Notes under the pieces: generated by a model
Seen by the model: only the letters and a program-made list of their open reading frames with translations
What the model was told of the DNA's origin: nothing
The model's database searches: none
Source of the DNA: a virus
Reading direction: 5' to 3' (one strand)
IMG/VR virus record: IMGVR_UViG_3300044535_001920
Location: 1 to 64,000 of that record
Length of the DNA stretch: 64,000 bases
Position numbers and translations under genes: made by a program
Shown here: piece after piece, positions 1 to 8,220 of the stretch
Position numbering within the stretch: position 1 is the first letter of the stretch
Layout: every line of letters starts with the position of its first letter

Positions 1-308
1 CCAATAATGGTATCTGGTAATTTTAGGAAATTAATTGATTCTTCCCAAGACACTGTAGAAATACCAACTGAAGAAGAAGCAGTAGTTATATCCTTCCCAG
101 ATCGTAATATATCCTTTTCTCCTGGTTGTAGTTGATGCTTTAAAAATACTCTTTCAATACCATCAAAATGCCTTTCGTGGAAATATTGAATAGCATCATC
201 CATCAGATTATCAATCTGATCATCATCTACATTGATTTCTAAAACTGGCTTTCCTAGTTGCTTGAGACAGTATTCTTTCAACTCTGCCCTAGAAGATGGT
301 TGTGCCAT
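1..308 (-). CDS. gp13: Neck protein gp13 (head completion), N-terminal part
   Basis: This is the start of a gene that runs off the left edge; about 102 residues are visible. The N-terminus (MAQPSSRAELKEYCLKQLG, then a D-rich stretch leading to AIQYFHERHFDG) is the conserved opening of the T4-like cyanophage neck protein gp13, which with gp14 closes the DNA-filled head and connects it to the tail. The start is the ATG at 308, with a TATAAATA late-promoter word about 27 bases upstream. Its place next to fibre and baseplate genes fits a T4-like virion module. Identification rests on remembered family sequence; the C-terminus is not visible. Confidence 0.8.
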   Translation of the reverse strand, partial: MAQPSSRAELKEYCLKQLGKPVLEINVDDDQIDNLMDDAIQYFHERHFDGIERVFLKHQLQPGEKDILRSGKDITTASSSVGISTVSWEESINFLKLPDTII

Positions 309-334
309 TTATAAAGACTACTACTATATAAAAA

Positions 335-342
335 TATTTATA
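335..342 (-). promoter_or_regulatory. T4-type late promoter word TATAAATA for gp13
   Basis: The minus strand reads TATAAATA, the T4 late promoter -10 element recognised by the gp55-type sigma factor, 27 bases before the gp13 start. No -35 is expected for this class. The region is AT-rich, so a chance match is possible, but the placement agrees with the other late sites in the window. Confidence 0.6.
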
Positions 343-344
343 AG

Positions 345-373
345 TATACTAAAAACCAAAAAAATGGTATAAT
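345..373 (+). promoter_or_regulatory. Possible sigma70-type promoter for the plus-strand epimerase gene
   Basis: A perfect TATAAT lies at 368-373, preceded by TGG (extended -10-like), 18 bases before the ATG at 392. The hexamer at -35 spacing (TATACT, 345-350) is poor. It would give the epimerase a host-type, probably early promoter, unlike the late sites of its neighbours. Confidence 0.5.
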
Positions 374-391
374 GCAAAATAAACTATTCTT

Positions 392-1189
392 ATGATAATA
401 TTAACAGGAAGTCGGGGATTTATTGGTAAAAATTTTCTAAAGAAAATAAATGGTCCAGTAATAGAAGTTGAAAAGGATGATGCCTATAGTTTCATTAGTA
501 ATTTTGATAAATGGAATAAAGTATCATTAATACTTCATCAAGGAGCAATCTCATCAACAACCGAAAAAAACATTCAAACTCTTCATCACAACAATGTTGC
601 CTTTACTTTATTTTTATTTGAAAAAGCAATTCAATATGGTATTCCAGTAAAATATGCCTCTTCGGCATCAGTGTATGGAAACCAAACAAAAGATTTAAAA
701 ATAATTAATCCATTAAATTATTATGCGATTACAAAATTGCAGATAGATTATTTTGTTCAAGATAATTTAGATAAATTTTCAAGTATTCAGGGATTTAGAT
801 ACTTTAATGTTTATGGAGAAGGAGAAGACCATAAAGGAGATCAAGCAAGTCCTGTTTCAAAATTTACAAAGCAAATTCGTGAGACTGGTAAATTAAAACT
901 CTTCAGGGGATCTGATAAGTTTCTAAGAGATTTTATTTTTGTCGATGATGTAGTAGATGTGGTATTGAATAATAATTCATCATCAGGAATTTATGATCTC
1001 GGAACAGGATCTCCAGTTTCATTTCAGGAAGTTGCAGAATTGGTGGTAGAAAAAGAAAAAGGGGAAATCGTATACATCGACTTCCCCGAACATCTTAAAG
1101 GTAAATATCAAGATTATACTTGCTCTGATATGAAATGGATTGGTGATTATAAATTTAAGACAATTAATCAATACTTAATGTCAAATTGA
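392..1189 (+). CDS. hldD: ADP-heptose 6-epimerase-like NAD(P)-dependent sugar epimerase
   Basis: Short-chain dehydrogenase/epimerase resembling HldD (RfaD), which converts ADP-D-glycero-D-manno-heptose to the L-glycero form. Seen: N-terminal Rossmann motif TGSRGFIG (G6, G9, G12), the Ser-rich segment YASSASVYG, catalytic YxxxK at Tyr111/Lys115, the stretch GFRYFNVYGEGEDHKGD holding a second lysine (Lys148) typical of HldD, then RDFIFVDDV and LGTG, and an HLKGKYQ segment near the C-terminus also found in HldD. At 265 residues it is shorter than bacterial HldD (about 310). It is the only convincing plus-strand gene in the window and its 3' end overlaps the convergent sulfotransferase by 22 bases. 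It could instead act on GDP-heptose or a related sugar; the HldD-like class is firm, the exact substrate is not. Confidence 0.88.
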   Translation: MIILTGSRGFIGKNFLKKINGPVIEVEKDDAYSFISNFDKWNKVSLILHQGAISSTTEKNIQTLHHNNVAFTLFLFEKAIQYGIPVKYASSASVYGNQTKDLKIINPLNYYAITKLQIDYFVQDNLDKFSSIQGFRYFNVYGEGEDHKGDQASPVSKFTKQIRETGKLKLFRGSDKFLRDFIFVDDVVDVVLNNNSSSGIYDLGTGSPVSFQEVAELVVEKEKGEIVYIDFPEHLKGKYQDYTCSDMKWIGDYKFKTINQYLMSN

Positions 1190-1950
1190 CGATAATATTC
1201 TGTCAATTCTTTACCAAGCACTTCTTCTGGTGGAGTGCTTGTTTTTTGTAACTTATTTCTAATTACGTGAAGATTTTCTATTCCCCAGGCAAGATCTTTT
1301 TCTTCTTTGCAAGTATTTTCTATATTATCAAAATTATGCTCAAAATATTCTATATCTAAAAATTTATATATTCTAGATATAGTTTCATTTGGATTATTTA
1401 CGAGGTCATTATATTCTACCATATGAATATAATCTCTATTTTTTTCTAATGCTGATAGTATTCCTTCTCTTGGATTATTTACAAAATTATAAAAAATATG
1501 TTCTGCTCTATTTGTTATACTTATTGGCAATCCCTTGTTTCTCAATGATTTATCTATAGAATTATTTAAAGAATTATTTTTTTCAATTAAGTTAATGAAA
1601 GATGCAATTACCTCTGGTACTGATCTATTTGTGCATATTATCTTTGGATTATGTATTTTTTTTACTAAATCTATTGATCCAATCCAACCACGATGCTTAT
1701 CTATTATGATAGGAAAATCTTCATTTGAATGAAAAGAATTTAATATACCTAAAGTAAGATTTTTGTTTTTTTCTTCATAATTAAATGTATATTGATTATA
1801 CACTTCTTTTAGTGTTTTTTCGCAAGAAGATAAAATATCTAATAAAGGGCTGGTTTTAGTAGCAAATATTTGAGGATTCTGATTTAGCAAACAAGTAAGA
1901 AGAGTTGAACCAGATCTTTGCATTCCACTTAAAAAATATAATTGTTTCAT
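1168..1950 (-). CDS. PAPS-dependent sulfotransferase-like protein
   Basis: A 260-residue protein with the sulfotransferase fold signature. The N-terminal P-loop-like 5'-phosphosulfate site reads SGMQRSGSTLLTCLLNQNP, close to residue 10. The 3'-phosphate region is IICTNRSVPEVIASF around residue 105. Such enzymes move sulfate from PAPS to a hydroxyl or amine of a sugar or protein. It is the last gene of the minus-strand glycan operon, 3 bases after the cupin gene, and its end overlaps the convergent epimerase. The acceptor cannot be told from sequence. Confidence 0.75.
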   Translation of the reverse strand: MKQLYFLSGMQRSGSTLLTCLLNQNPQIFATKTSPLLDILSSCEKTLKEVYNQYTFNYEEKNKNLTLGILNSFHSNEDFPIIIDKHRGWIGSIDLVKKIHNPKIICTNRSVPEVIASFINLIEKNNSLNNSIDKSLRNKGLPISITNRAEHIFYNFVNNPREGILSALEKNRDYIHMVEYNDLVNNPNETISRIYKFLDIEYFEHNFDNIENTCKEEKDLAWGIENLHVIRNKLQKTSTPPEEVLGKELTEYYRQFDIKY

Positions 1951-1953
1951 AAA

Positions 1954-2313
1954 TTAATCACCATTAATAACTCTAATACTATCTGAATCAAAATGCTGTG
2001 TAGAAAATTCAAATAATTCTGTATCTTCAAGTGCAATCATTTGATGACGAAGACCTCTATAGATGTGATATTTGTCTCCTTTCTCTAATATTATTTCTTT
2101 TGAAGATTCCATTTTGTCCGAATCGCTATACTTTAAGAGAATTTTTCCAGAGTGCAAATAAAATGTTTCATCTTTTAACTTGTGATAATGCCAGGAACAT
2201 TTTTTGCCTTTAGCAAAATAAAGAAGTTTTCCACAATACTCTTCATTATTTACAATCCATTTTTCAAATCCCCATCCTTTTGAAACAAATTTAATCTCCG
2301 AAGAATTCATCAT
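1954..2313 (-). CDS. Small cupin-domain protein
   Basis: A 119-residue single cupin. Motif 1 is HYHKLKDETFYLHSG with two histidines and the Glu expected for metal binding, followed by motif 2 around GDKYHIYRGLRHQMIAL. Proteins of this type sit in surface-sugar operons and resemble mannose-6-phosphate isomerase C-terminal or sugar isomerase/epimerase cupins. The start codon (two ATGs in a row, 2313 and 2310) overlaps the end of the HAD phosphatase gene by about 20 bases, implying translational coupling. One speculative role is the sugar isomerisation that is otherwise missing from the heptose route here. Confidence 0.7.
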   Translation of the reverse strand: MMNSSEIKFVSKGWGFEKWIVNNEEYCGKLLYFAKGKKCSWHYHKLKDETFYLHSGKILLKYSDSDKMESSKEIILEKGDKYHIYRGLRHQMIALEDTELFEFSTQHFDSDSIRVINGD

Positions 2314-2626
2314 CTTTTATTGCCTTGTCATCAATGTATATATCTGCAGAAGGTTTTCCCAAAATTAATTCATGGTATTTACAACCCCAAATATCTAACT
2401 GCATTTTTGTTAATGAATAAAATTTTTCTTTTGCTTTAACTGAATCATCTTTATATCTACCCATACCACGAGCAGTAAAATATTTAATTATATTTCCTTG
2501 ATCATATAATTCATTTATTTTTTTAATTCTATCTAATTTTGGAACACTTCCTTCGTATTTACAAGAAGTGCAATCTCCATTGGTACATATAGTACCATCA
2601 ATATCAATTACATAAATTTTTGACAT
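2291..2626 (-). CDS. HAD-family sugar phosphatase, short capsule/LPS type
   Basis: A 111-residue HAD hydrolase core. Motif I is DIDGTICT at residues 8-15 (nucleophile Asp8, acid Asp10), motif II is in YFTARG, and the acidic motif IV is IYIDDKA near residue 98. There is no cap domain. In the neighbourhood of a heptose kinase and a nucleotidyltransferase, the likely job is removal of a sugar phosphate, the step done by GmhB (heptose-1,7-bisphosphate 7-phosphatase). It is shorter than GmhB (about 190) and could serve another sugar phosphate. Its start overlaps the kinase gene by 23 bases. Confidence 0.7.
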   Translation of the reverse strand: MSKIYVIDIDGTICTNGDCTSCKYEGSVPKLDRIKKINELYDQGNIIKYFTARGMGRYKDDSVKAKEKFYSLTKMQLDIWGCKYHELILGKPSADIYIDDKAIKDDEFFGD

Positions 2627-3368
2627 CTTCTTCAGTTAAAACATAAGTTCCTGGGTGCTGCACTGCTATTGCCGATGCTTTGTTTGCTAGTAAAATTGCA
2701 TCTTCAATACTGTAATACCTTAGATAACCATATACAAGTGCTGAAAGAAAAGTATCTCCTGCACCAACTACATCATAAACATTTACCTTCTCTGCAGGAT
2801 ATAATTTATTTTTGTAAATACATCCTTGAGATCCTTTTGTTGCAATTAGATTTTTTAAATGAAATTTATTACTCAAATTATTATATTCAAAATCATTTAT
2901 TTTGATAAAACAATTTTTTTTGTCTGGTAGACAAGATTTTTTGCTATCAATGAATACGGGAATATCAGTGGACTCAACTATTTCAAATAGTTTATCTGCA
3001 GTTAAAAATCCTTTATTGTAATCAGATATCACAATCGCATCAAAATAATTAAAATCTATACATTCCGTTAGTGGTGAAATTTTATTTTCTTTATCAACTC
3101 TGAGTAGTTGTTGATTGGATTTTTCATCTATAAATCTTGTCTTTACTATTTTTTCTGAATTTGTTAAAAATTCAACAGTTAATCCAAATGATTTTAGATT
3201 ATAAAATACATTTTCTGCCATTCCTGCTCTTTTTTCTATTTTAGAAAAAATCATTACAGGAACAGGTGCTTCAGGACTAATCCTTTCACACCTGCCATAA
3301 ATGTATTCGTCTTCACAACTATCCCCTATCAATAATACTTTGAATGACTTTTGTTGAGGAGTATTCAT
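2604..3368 (-). CDS. PfkB-family heptose-7-phosphate kinase (HldE kinase half)
   Basis: A 254-residue ribokinase-fold protein matching the N-terminal half of HldE/RfaE. The signature RISPEAPVPV (residues 29-38) is characteristic of heptose kinases, followed by AGMAENV in the place of the usual glycine-rich substrate loop and the catalytic GAGDTF motif at 202-207 (Asp205). It would phosphorylate D-glycero-D-manno-heptose 7-phosphate at C1. Bacterial HldE kinase domains are longer (about 315), so this is a compact version. Its first 17 codons lie inside the end of the nucleotidyltransferase gene (50-base overlap); later starts would remove the first beta strand VLLIGD, so the long overlap is probably real. 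Confidence 0.82.
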   Translation of the reverse strand: MNTPQQKSFKVLLIGDSCEDEYIYGRCERISPEAPVPVMIFSKIEKRAGMAENVFYNLKSFGLTVEFLTNSEKIVKTRFIDEKSNQQLLRVDKENKISPLTECIDFNYFDAIVISDYNKGFLTADKLFEIVESTDIPVFIDSKKSCLPDKKNCFIKINDFEYNNLSNKFHLKNLIATKGSQGCIYKNKLYPAEKVNVYDVVGAGDTFLSALVYGYLRYYSIEDAILLANKASAIAVQHPGTYVLTEEDVKNLCN

Positions 3369-3729
3369 CTATCCTATCGAAAAACTTTAATTCTTTTGCA
3401 TACTGCGATCCTATAACTGGTTTATCTTTCCAATCAGATCCTACTACCATTATATCAGGTCTATAAAATTTGACAAGTTCTTCTAGATCTTCATCGGAAT
3501 CAAATGTCCTAACTTCATCAACGTGATATAAATTTGCTAACATAAATGCACGATCTCGGAGAGAGTTAATGGGTCTTATTGGACCTTTCTTTTCTTTAAC
3601 TCTCTCATCAGAATCAATTGCAACAATCAAATGATCCCCAAAAGACTTTGCATACTCAAATAATAAAAGATGCCCTGTATGCAGGACATCAAATGTCCCA
3701 TTAACAAATACTTTTTTCATTTGGTACAT
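3319..3729 (-). CDS. Sugar-phosphate nucleotidyltransferase (HldE C-terminal half)
   Basis: A 136-residue cytidylyltransferase-fold enzyme. It has the nucleotide-binding motif VNGTFDVLHTGH (His17 and His20 form HxGH), the conserved RPINSLRDRAFML segment, and YSSTKVI (123-129) in the place of the family's second ATP motif. It matches the C-terminal domain of HldE, which joins AMP to heptose 1-phosphate; glycerol-3-phosphate cytidylyltransferase is the alternative. It comes before the kinase gene in transcription order, the reverse of the domain order in fused HldE. Start: ATG at 3729, or the second ATG at 3720, which begins right at the conserved domain. Confidence 0.8.
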   Translation of the reverse strand: MYQMKKVFVNGTFDVLHTGHLLLFEYAKSFGDHLIVAIDSDERVKEKKGPIRPINSLRDRAFMLANLYHVDEVRTFDSDEDLEELVKFYRPDIMVVGSDWKDKPVIGSQYAKELKFFDRIDEYSSTKVIQSIIDRG

Positions 3730-5365
3730 AAATTAGTTTTTTTATTTCTGGAAGATACATATATTCAATTTCACTATTTCTTAGTGTGTTAAATGCATCA
3801 TCTAATGTTTCAACGATAGTATCTCCAGCAAGATTGAATGATGTATTGAATAAAATAGGAACACCAGTTAGCTTATGAAACTCTTCAACTAATGTATAAT
3901 AATTTGGATTTTGTTTTTTCTTTAATGTTTGAATTCTACAAGTTCCATCTACGTGAGTTATTGAAGGTATAAGTTTTCTTTTATTTTCCCATACATCAAC
4001 AGCATACATCATAAAAGGACTTTCCTCAAGTCTATCCATATCAAACCATTCAGTGCAATTTTCCCATAATACAGTTCCAGCAAATGGTCTCCACCATTCT
4101 CTTTGCTTAACTCTATTGACTATTTCTTTACCATTTTCCACTCTTGGATCAAAAAGTATAGATCTATTTCCTAATGCTCTTGGACCAGATTCTGACCTTC
4201 CTTGATAGATTGCAACTATATTTCCATTTGAAATTAATTCTGCAACCTCTTTTGGTTCAATAAATCTTTCGGATTCATTAGATTCCAATTCGTAATTATA
4301 CTGTATTGGCTGTCCTAGATATAAAGTTTCTAGATTTAATGATTTTGGTTCTATATTGTTTTTTATACACTGATTTATATAAGTATATTTTGAAGATCCT
4401 ACTGTAATTCCATCATCAGCACAAAGAGGATCAATGTAAATATTAATATTTTTTGGTAATTTTTTTAATAATTTATAATTTGCTACACAATTCAAAAAAC
4501 ATCCACCAGTTAAAACTACATTAGTTTTATTTGTTAATTCCACAGATTTTCTAACAAGATCTGTTATATAATTCTCATAATTTTGCTGTAATTTATAAGA
4601 AAGATTTGAAAGTTTTGAAAAATTTTCGTTAATATCTTTAAATGATGAAATGTAAGGATACTTCAAAAACATAGAACATACATCTTTAATATGATTAAAA
4701 TTTGATAATTTGAATAATGATTCATTTGCACCCTTATTTAAAATCATTGGTTTTATTTCATGATCAAATTTACCATATGAGGACATCCCCATTACCTTTC
4801 CCTCCCCATGTGGCCATCCCATAAAATATGCAATAGCAGAATATGCCATACCACAACCTATTCTTTTTTCTTTTTGTACATATTCTGGGGAATTTTCCGG
4901 AACTAACTCATTGTTGTAACCAACAACTGTTTTGTATATACAGTTAATATCAACTTTTGAATTGAAATCATATATACTTTCATTTTCTTTTCCATATAAC
5001 TTATCTGATCCTGCACTATCAACTACTAAACAAACTCCATCATCAAACCCAGAATTTAAAATGGAGCAGTATGCGTGTAAGTTGTGATGATACCGAGAAT
5101 GGTCTATCCATTCTTTTACTTTTACTTTATTTTTTTCTAGTATTTTTTTATATGGACCAAAATATAAATTATTATTATTTAAGTAACTATAAATGCAATA
5201 ATCTATTGAATTAGTATAATTTTTTATTAAATCAATTGAATAAGATAATTCGGTATCATGCTTTATATGAGTTAATCGTTCTTCTTTTAAATGAAGAACG
5301 ATTTCATTATCTTTCAATAAACAAATTGACGCATCATGCGTAATATTTAAACCTAAAATCCACAT
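3701..5365 (-). CDS. NodU/CmcH-family carbamoyltransferase, copy 2
   Basis: A 554-residue O-carbamoyltransferase, which moves a carbamoyl group from carbamoyl phosphate (through a carbamoyl-adenylate) to a sugar hydroxyl. Seen: an N-terminal Kae1-like domain beginning MWILGLNITHDAS, the metal-binding HxxxH at His93/His97, DSAGS, and the C-terminal YrdC-like signature GRSESGPRALGNRSILFDPR near residue 390, followed by RPFAG and PILFNTSFNLAGD. Full family length. It lies one base after a second carbamoyltransferase gene (5367-7058) but is visibly more AT-rich, so the two may have been acquired at different times. Confidence 0.9.
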   Translation of the reverse strand: MWILGLNITHDASICLLKDNEIVLHLKEERLTHIKHDTELSYSIDLIKNYTNSIDYCIYSYLNNNNLYFGPYKKILEKNKVKVKEWIDHSRYHHNLHAYCSILNSGFDDGVCLVVDSAGSDKLYGKENESIYDFNSKVDINCIYKTVVGYNNELVPENSPEYVQKEKRIGCGMAYSAIAYFMGWPHGEGKVMGMSSYGKFDHEIKPMILNKGANESLFKLSNFNHIKDVCSMFLKYPYISSFKDINENFSKLSNLSYKLQQNYENYITDLVRKSVELTNKTNVVLTGGCFLNCVANYKLLKKLPKNINIYIDPLCADDGITVGSSKYTYINQCIKNNIEPKSLNLETLYLGQPIQYNYELESNESERFIEPKEVAELISNGNIVAIYQGRSESGPRALGNRSILFDPRVENGKEIVNRVKQREWWRPFAGTVLWENCTEWFDMDRLEESPFMMYAVDVWENKRKLIPSITHVDGTCRIQTLKKKQNPNYYTLVEEFHKLTGVPILFNTSFNLAGDTIVETLDDAFNTLRNSEIEYMYLPEIKKLIYVPNEKSIC

Positions 5366-5366
5366 A

Positions 5367-7058
5367 TTAATTCGGAACTCTAACTATTTTTTGAATTTCG
5401 GGAAGATAGAGATATTCAATATCACTTCTTTGTAGTGTGTCAATTGCATCTACGATAGTTTCAACAAGAGGATCTCCACCCAAATTGAATGAAGTATTAA
5501 AAAGGATAGGAACTTCACTAATTTTTTCAAAGGCACTGATTAGATTATAATAGTGCTCGTTTTGTTCTTGAGTTACTGTTTGAATACGGCAGGTTCCATC
5601 AACATGAATGACTGAAGGAATTTTCTCTTCCACTCCAGGTAAACAATCAACAGCATACATCATATGTGGTGATTCCTCACGGCCAGCAAGATCAAACCAA
5701 TCATTGACGTTTTCTTTCAGAATTGAACAAGCAAAAGGACGGAAGAACTCACGACGTTTTACTTTGTTTACAATATCCTTACCATCCTTAATAGTTGGGT
5801 CAAATAGAATAGAACGATTGCCCAGTGCTCTAGGACCACCTTCGGAACGACCTTGAAAGATGGTTACAATAGTTCCTTCCCGAATCAGTTGTGCAACTTC
5901 ATCATAAGAAGTATCGGAAACTTCTAGACCTTCTAGATAATCTTCATAGGTTTCTGGATCATATTGAGGTCCATAATAAATTGAAGTCTGAGGACTCATA
6001 GGTGCCTCCAGGTCATTCATCTTAGCATAGATGTATTTTGCAGCACCAATTGATGTTCCACCATCATGGGAAATTGGTTCGCAGTAAATGTTAAGATCTG
6101 GGAAAGTCTTCAAATACTTATAGTTGGCAACACAGTTTAGTCCATATCCACCACAAACAACAATATTTGTTTCACCAGTTTCTTCGTGTGCTTTGCGAAT
6201 CAATTCAATCATACGATTTTCAGTATCTCTTTGAACCGCATATGCCATATCTTTTTGGATTTGAGTATATTCACCTTTCTTATGATTTTTGGAATCTTCA
6301 AATAAGACAGGGAATCTTTCATAGTTGATACGTGATCCATTGGGATAATTGGGCACAAAAACTTCACGGTTTGCCCATTTACCTCTAAACAACTCTGGAA
6401 GATCTAAGTTTTCCTTTCCATATGGAGAAAGGCCCATAGTTTTTCCAGCATCAATACAAGAAAAACCACAATATTCAGTAATTGCCTCGTATGTTTTGGT
6501 GAGACCTGGATATTCAGTCAAGAAGTACTTTTCATCACCACCCATATCAAGAATACCAACAGGTTCTTTTGTGCCAAGATGCTTATATACAGTATCGAAC
6601 TCTAAAGGATACTTTGCCTTAAATATAGTTTCAAACTCGTATGCAACACCCGGGAAAGCATCCCCCTGCAGAAAACTTCCAGCACCATCGGCAATTACAC
6701 AAGCAGCAGTCTCAAATCCCGAATTCAAAAATGCACAAGAAGCGTGCAATTCATGATGAATAGTATCAATAAAGTGAGTTTGATACTCAAACTTTTTGCG
6801 AGATATTTTTCTAATCCATCCTTGATATAAATCTTCACCAGTCCAATCCATTTCTGGACCATGACGATGGGTATGACAAACTACCAAATGATCAATGTGA
6901 TCAACATACTCAAATACTTTTAATAATCCAAGAAGAGGTGTTCCGTCATGCTTCCATCTAGAAAGTCTTTCCTCTTCAACATAAAAGATTACTTTGCCAT
7001 CAATAAGCAAAGTGGTGCTAGCATTGTGTCCACGAGCACAGGAAACAATAATACTCAT
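5367..7058 (-). CDS. NodU/CmcH-family carbamoyltransferase, copy 1
   Basis: A 563-residue paralogue of the next gene. The N-terminal domain starts MSIIVSCARGHNAST. The metal-binding HxxxH is His101/His105 (IHHELHASCAF), followed by ADGAGS, GGYGLNCVANY, and the signature GRSEGGPRALGNRSILFDP around residue 400, then RPFACS and PILFNTSFNLGGD. A strong Shine-Dalgarno (GGAGG) stands 7 bases before the ATG at 7058. Its codons carry more G/C than its neighbours, unlike copy 2. Role: O-carbamoylation of a sugar, probably on the same glycan that the heptose genes supply. Confidence 0.92.
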   Translation of the reverse strand: MSIIVSCARGHNASTTLLIDGKVIFYVEEERLSRWKHDGTPLLGLLKVFEYVDHIDHLVVCHTHRHGPEMDWTGEDLYQGWIRKISRKKFEYQTHFIDTIHHELHASCAFLNSGFETAACVIADGAGSFLQGDAFPGVAYEFETIFKAKYPLEFDTVYKHLGTKEPVGILDMGGDEKYFLTEYPGLTKTYEAITEYCGFSCIDAGKTMGLSPYGKENLDLPELFRGKWANREVFVPNYPNGSRINYERFPVLFEDSKNHKKGEYTQIQKDMAYAVQRDTENRMIELIRKAHEETGETNIVVCGGYGLNCVANYKYLKTFPDLNIYCEPISHDGGTSIGAAKYIYAKMNDLEAPMSPQTSIYYGPQYDPETYEDYLEGLEVSDTSYDEVAQLIREGTIVTIFQGRSEGGPRALGNRSILFDPTIKDGKDIVNKVKRREFFRPFACSILKENVNDWFDLAGREESPHMMYAVDCLPGVEEKIPSVIHVDGTCRIQTVTQEQNEHYYNLISAFEKISEVPILFNTSFNLGGDPLVETIVDAIDTLQRSDIEYLYLPEIQKIVRVPN

Positions 7059-7070
7059 AATTTTACCTCC

Positions 7071-8165
7071 TCAAGATTTAATGTCGTTTATTTCTAAGAT
7101 TTGTTCTATTGGTTTCTTTTTATTTGATAATTTTGGTTTTTGAAACCCATTAAAATTTGTTATTGGTAAATTTGATATGGGATTTGATTTCGCAACGTCA
7201 AAATTACCAGATAAACCATTCAATTTTAATGATTCGTTAGTAACTTTACTTATTCCTATTTTATCTCTAATTGATTTTAATATTTCTTTAATTTTATCAT
7301 CGGATAAAACCATGAGATCTTCATTATTTCTATCTCTACACTCATCAAAAGTCATTCTAATTGGACTATATTTTCTTTTGTTCTTTCCATTATCAATGAC
7401 ATAAAAATTTTTTTCATTTGGGTAAGAAATATTCTCTGGGTATGTTGACCCAACTACAATTGTTGACGGTTTATTTAGTGCGTAAGAAATATGTTGACCT
7501 ACACTATCACACCCCAGAAAATAATCGGCAGCATTTATAATTCCTGCCCATTGAGGTAAGCTAACATTTTGGGGCATTGCTATTCCGAGTTCTTGCCAAT
7601 TTGGTATTTCTATCTGGGACATCAATATTACACCATAATTTTTTTTCAACTCTTCAATTATTTTAATAACATTGGCAACTTCAAAACTTCTTCCACTTGC
7701 ATCAAATATAAAATTTCTTTCTGCTTGAACACTACTTCCGAATGGTTGAAAAATAACAATCTTATCTTTTTTTGTTACTTCTCTAACTTCGTTAACGATA
7801 TTATGTCCTGTAATTTGTTCAGATTTATTTAATTCTAAATTTATTTTTTTATTTTTTGGTACATCTGTTAACTCATTAATAATAATATCAAATGCTTGGA
7901 TTAAATTGCATTTTTGATTAAAGTATGCATTTAATCTATATGGTTCTGGAGATATAATTTCTTTATCTTTTAAATGCTTTTCAAAAAGATCTTTATGATT
8001 TACTGGATAAACTTTATCTCGTAAAATTTTACTACAAGAATACAGTTCATGCCATCCCTCAGAAACAATTACAAAATCTTCGTTTTTTTCTGCGTATGAT
8101 TCTAATGCTGGCATAGAACAAAGAACTCTCCCTGCACCACCATTAATAAAAAATGCCTTATTCAT
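7071..8165 (-). CDS. Glycosyltransferase family 9-like (heptosyltransferase type)
   Basis: A 364-residue protein with a GT-B architecture resembling heptosyltransferases. The N-terminus MNKAFFINGGAGRVLCSMPAL carries the Gly-rich loop and a following PAL, as in GT9. The C-terminal half has VILMSQ, the segment AADYFLGCDSVGQHISYAL matching the GT9 xDSGxxH nucleotide-sugar motif, and STIVVGSTYP. It would transfer a heptose-like sugar from its nucleotide donor. It is the first gene of the unit that holds the heptose-synthesis genes, so donor supply and transfer are co-transcribed. The C-terminal about 60 residues are outside the family core. Confidence 0.75.
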   Translation of the reverse strand: MNKAFFINGGAGRVLCSMPALESYAEKNEDFVIVSEGWHELYSCSKILRDKVYPVNHKDLFEKHLKDKEIISPEPYRLNAYFNQKCNLIQAFDIIINELTDVPKNKKINLELNKSEQITGHNIVNEVREVTKKDKIVIFQPFGSSVQAERNFIFDASGRSFEVANVIKIIEELKKNYGVILMSQIEIPNWQELGIAMPQNVSLPQWAGIINAADYFLGCDSVGQHISYALNKPSTIVVGSTYPENISYPNEKNFYVIDNGKNKRKYSPIRMTFDECRDRNNEDLMVLSDDKIKEILKSIRDKIGISKVTNESLKLNGLSGNFDVAKSNPISNLPITNFNGFQKPKLSNKKKPIEQILEINDIKS

Positions 8166-8207
8166 TCAAGATAAATCCTCAATGGTTTATTATATCAATG
8201 TCAAAAT

Positions 8208-8215
8208 TATTTATT
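8208..8215 (-). promoter_or_regulatory. Late promoter word AATAAATA before the glycan operon
   Basis: On the minus strand AATAAATA stands about 43 bases upstream of the GT9 gene start, in the 55-base gap after the 2-oxoglutarate oxygenase gene. It departs from T4 TATAAATA only at the first base. If used, it would express the glycan operon late, together with virion genes. Confidence 0.5.
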
Positions 8216-8220
8216 AGTGT

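Noticed and set aside
6349-6756. 135-codon plus-strand frame opposite the carbamoyltransferase
   Set aside because: Antisense shadow of a gene whose family motifs are clear on the other strand.
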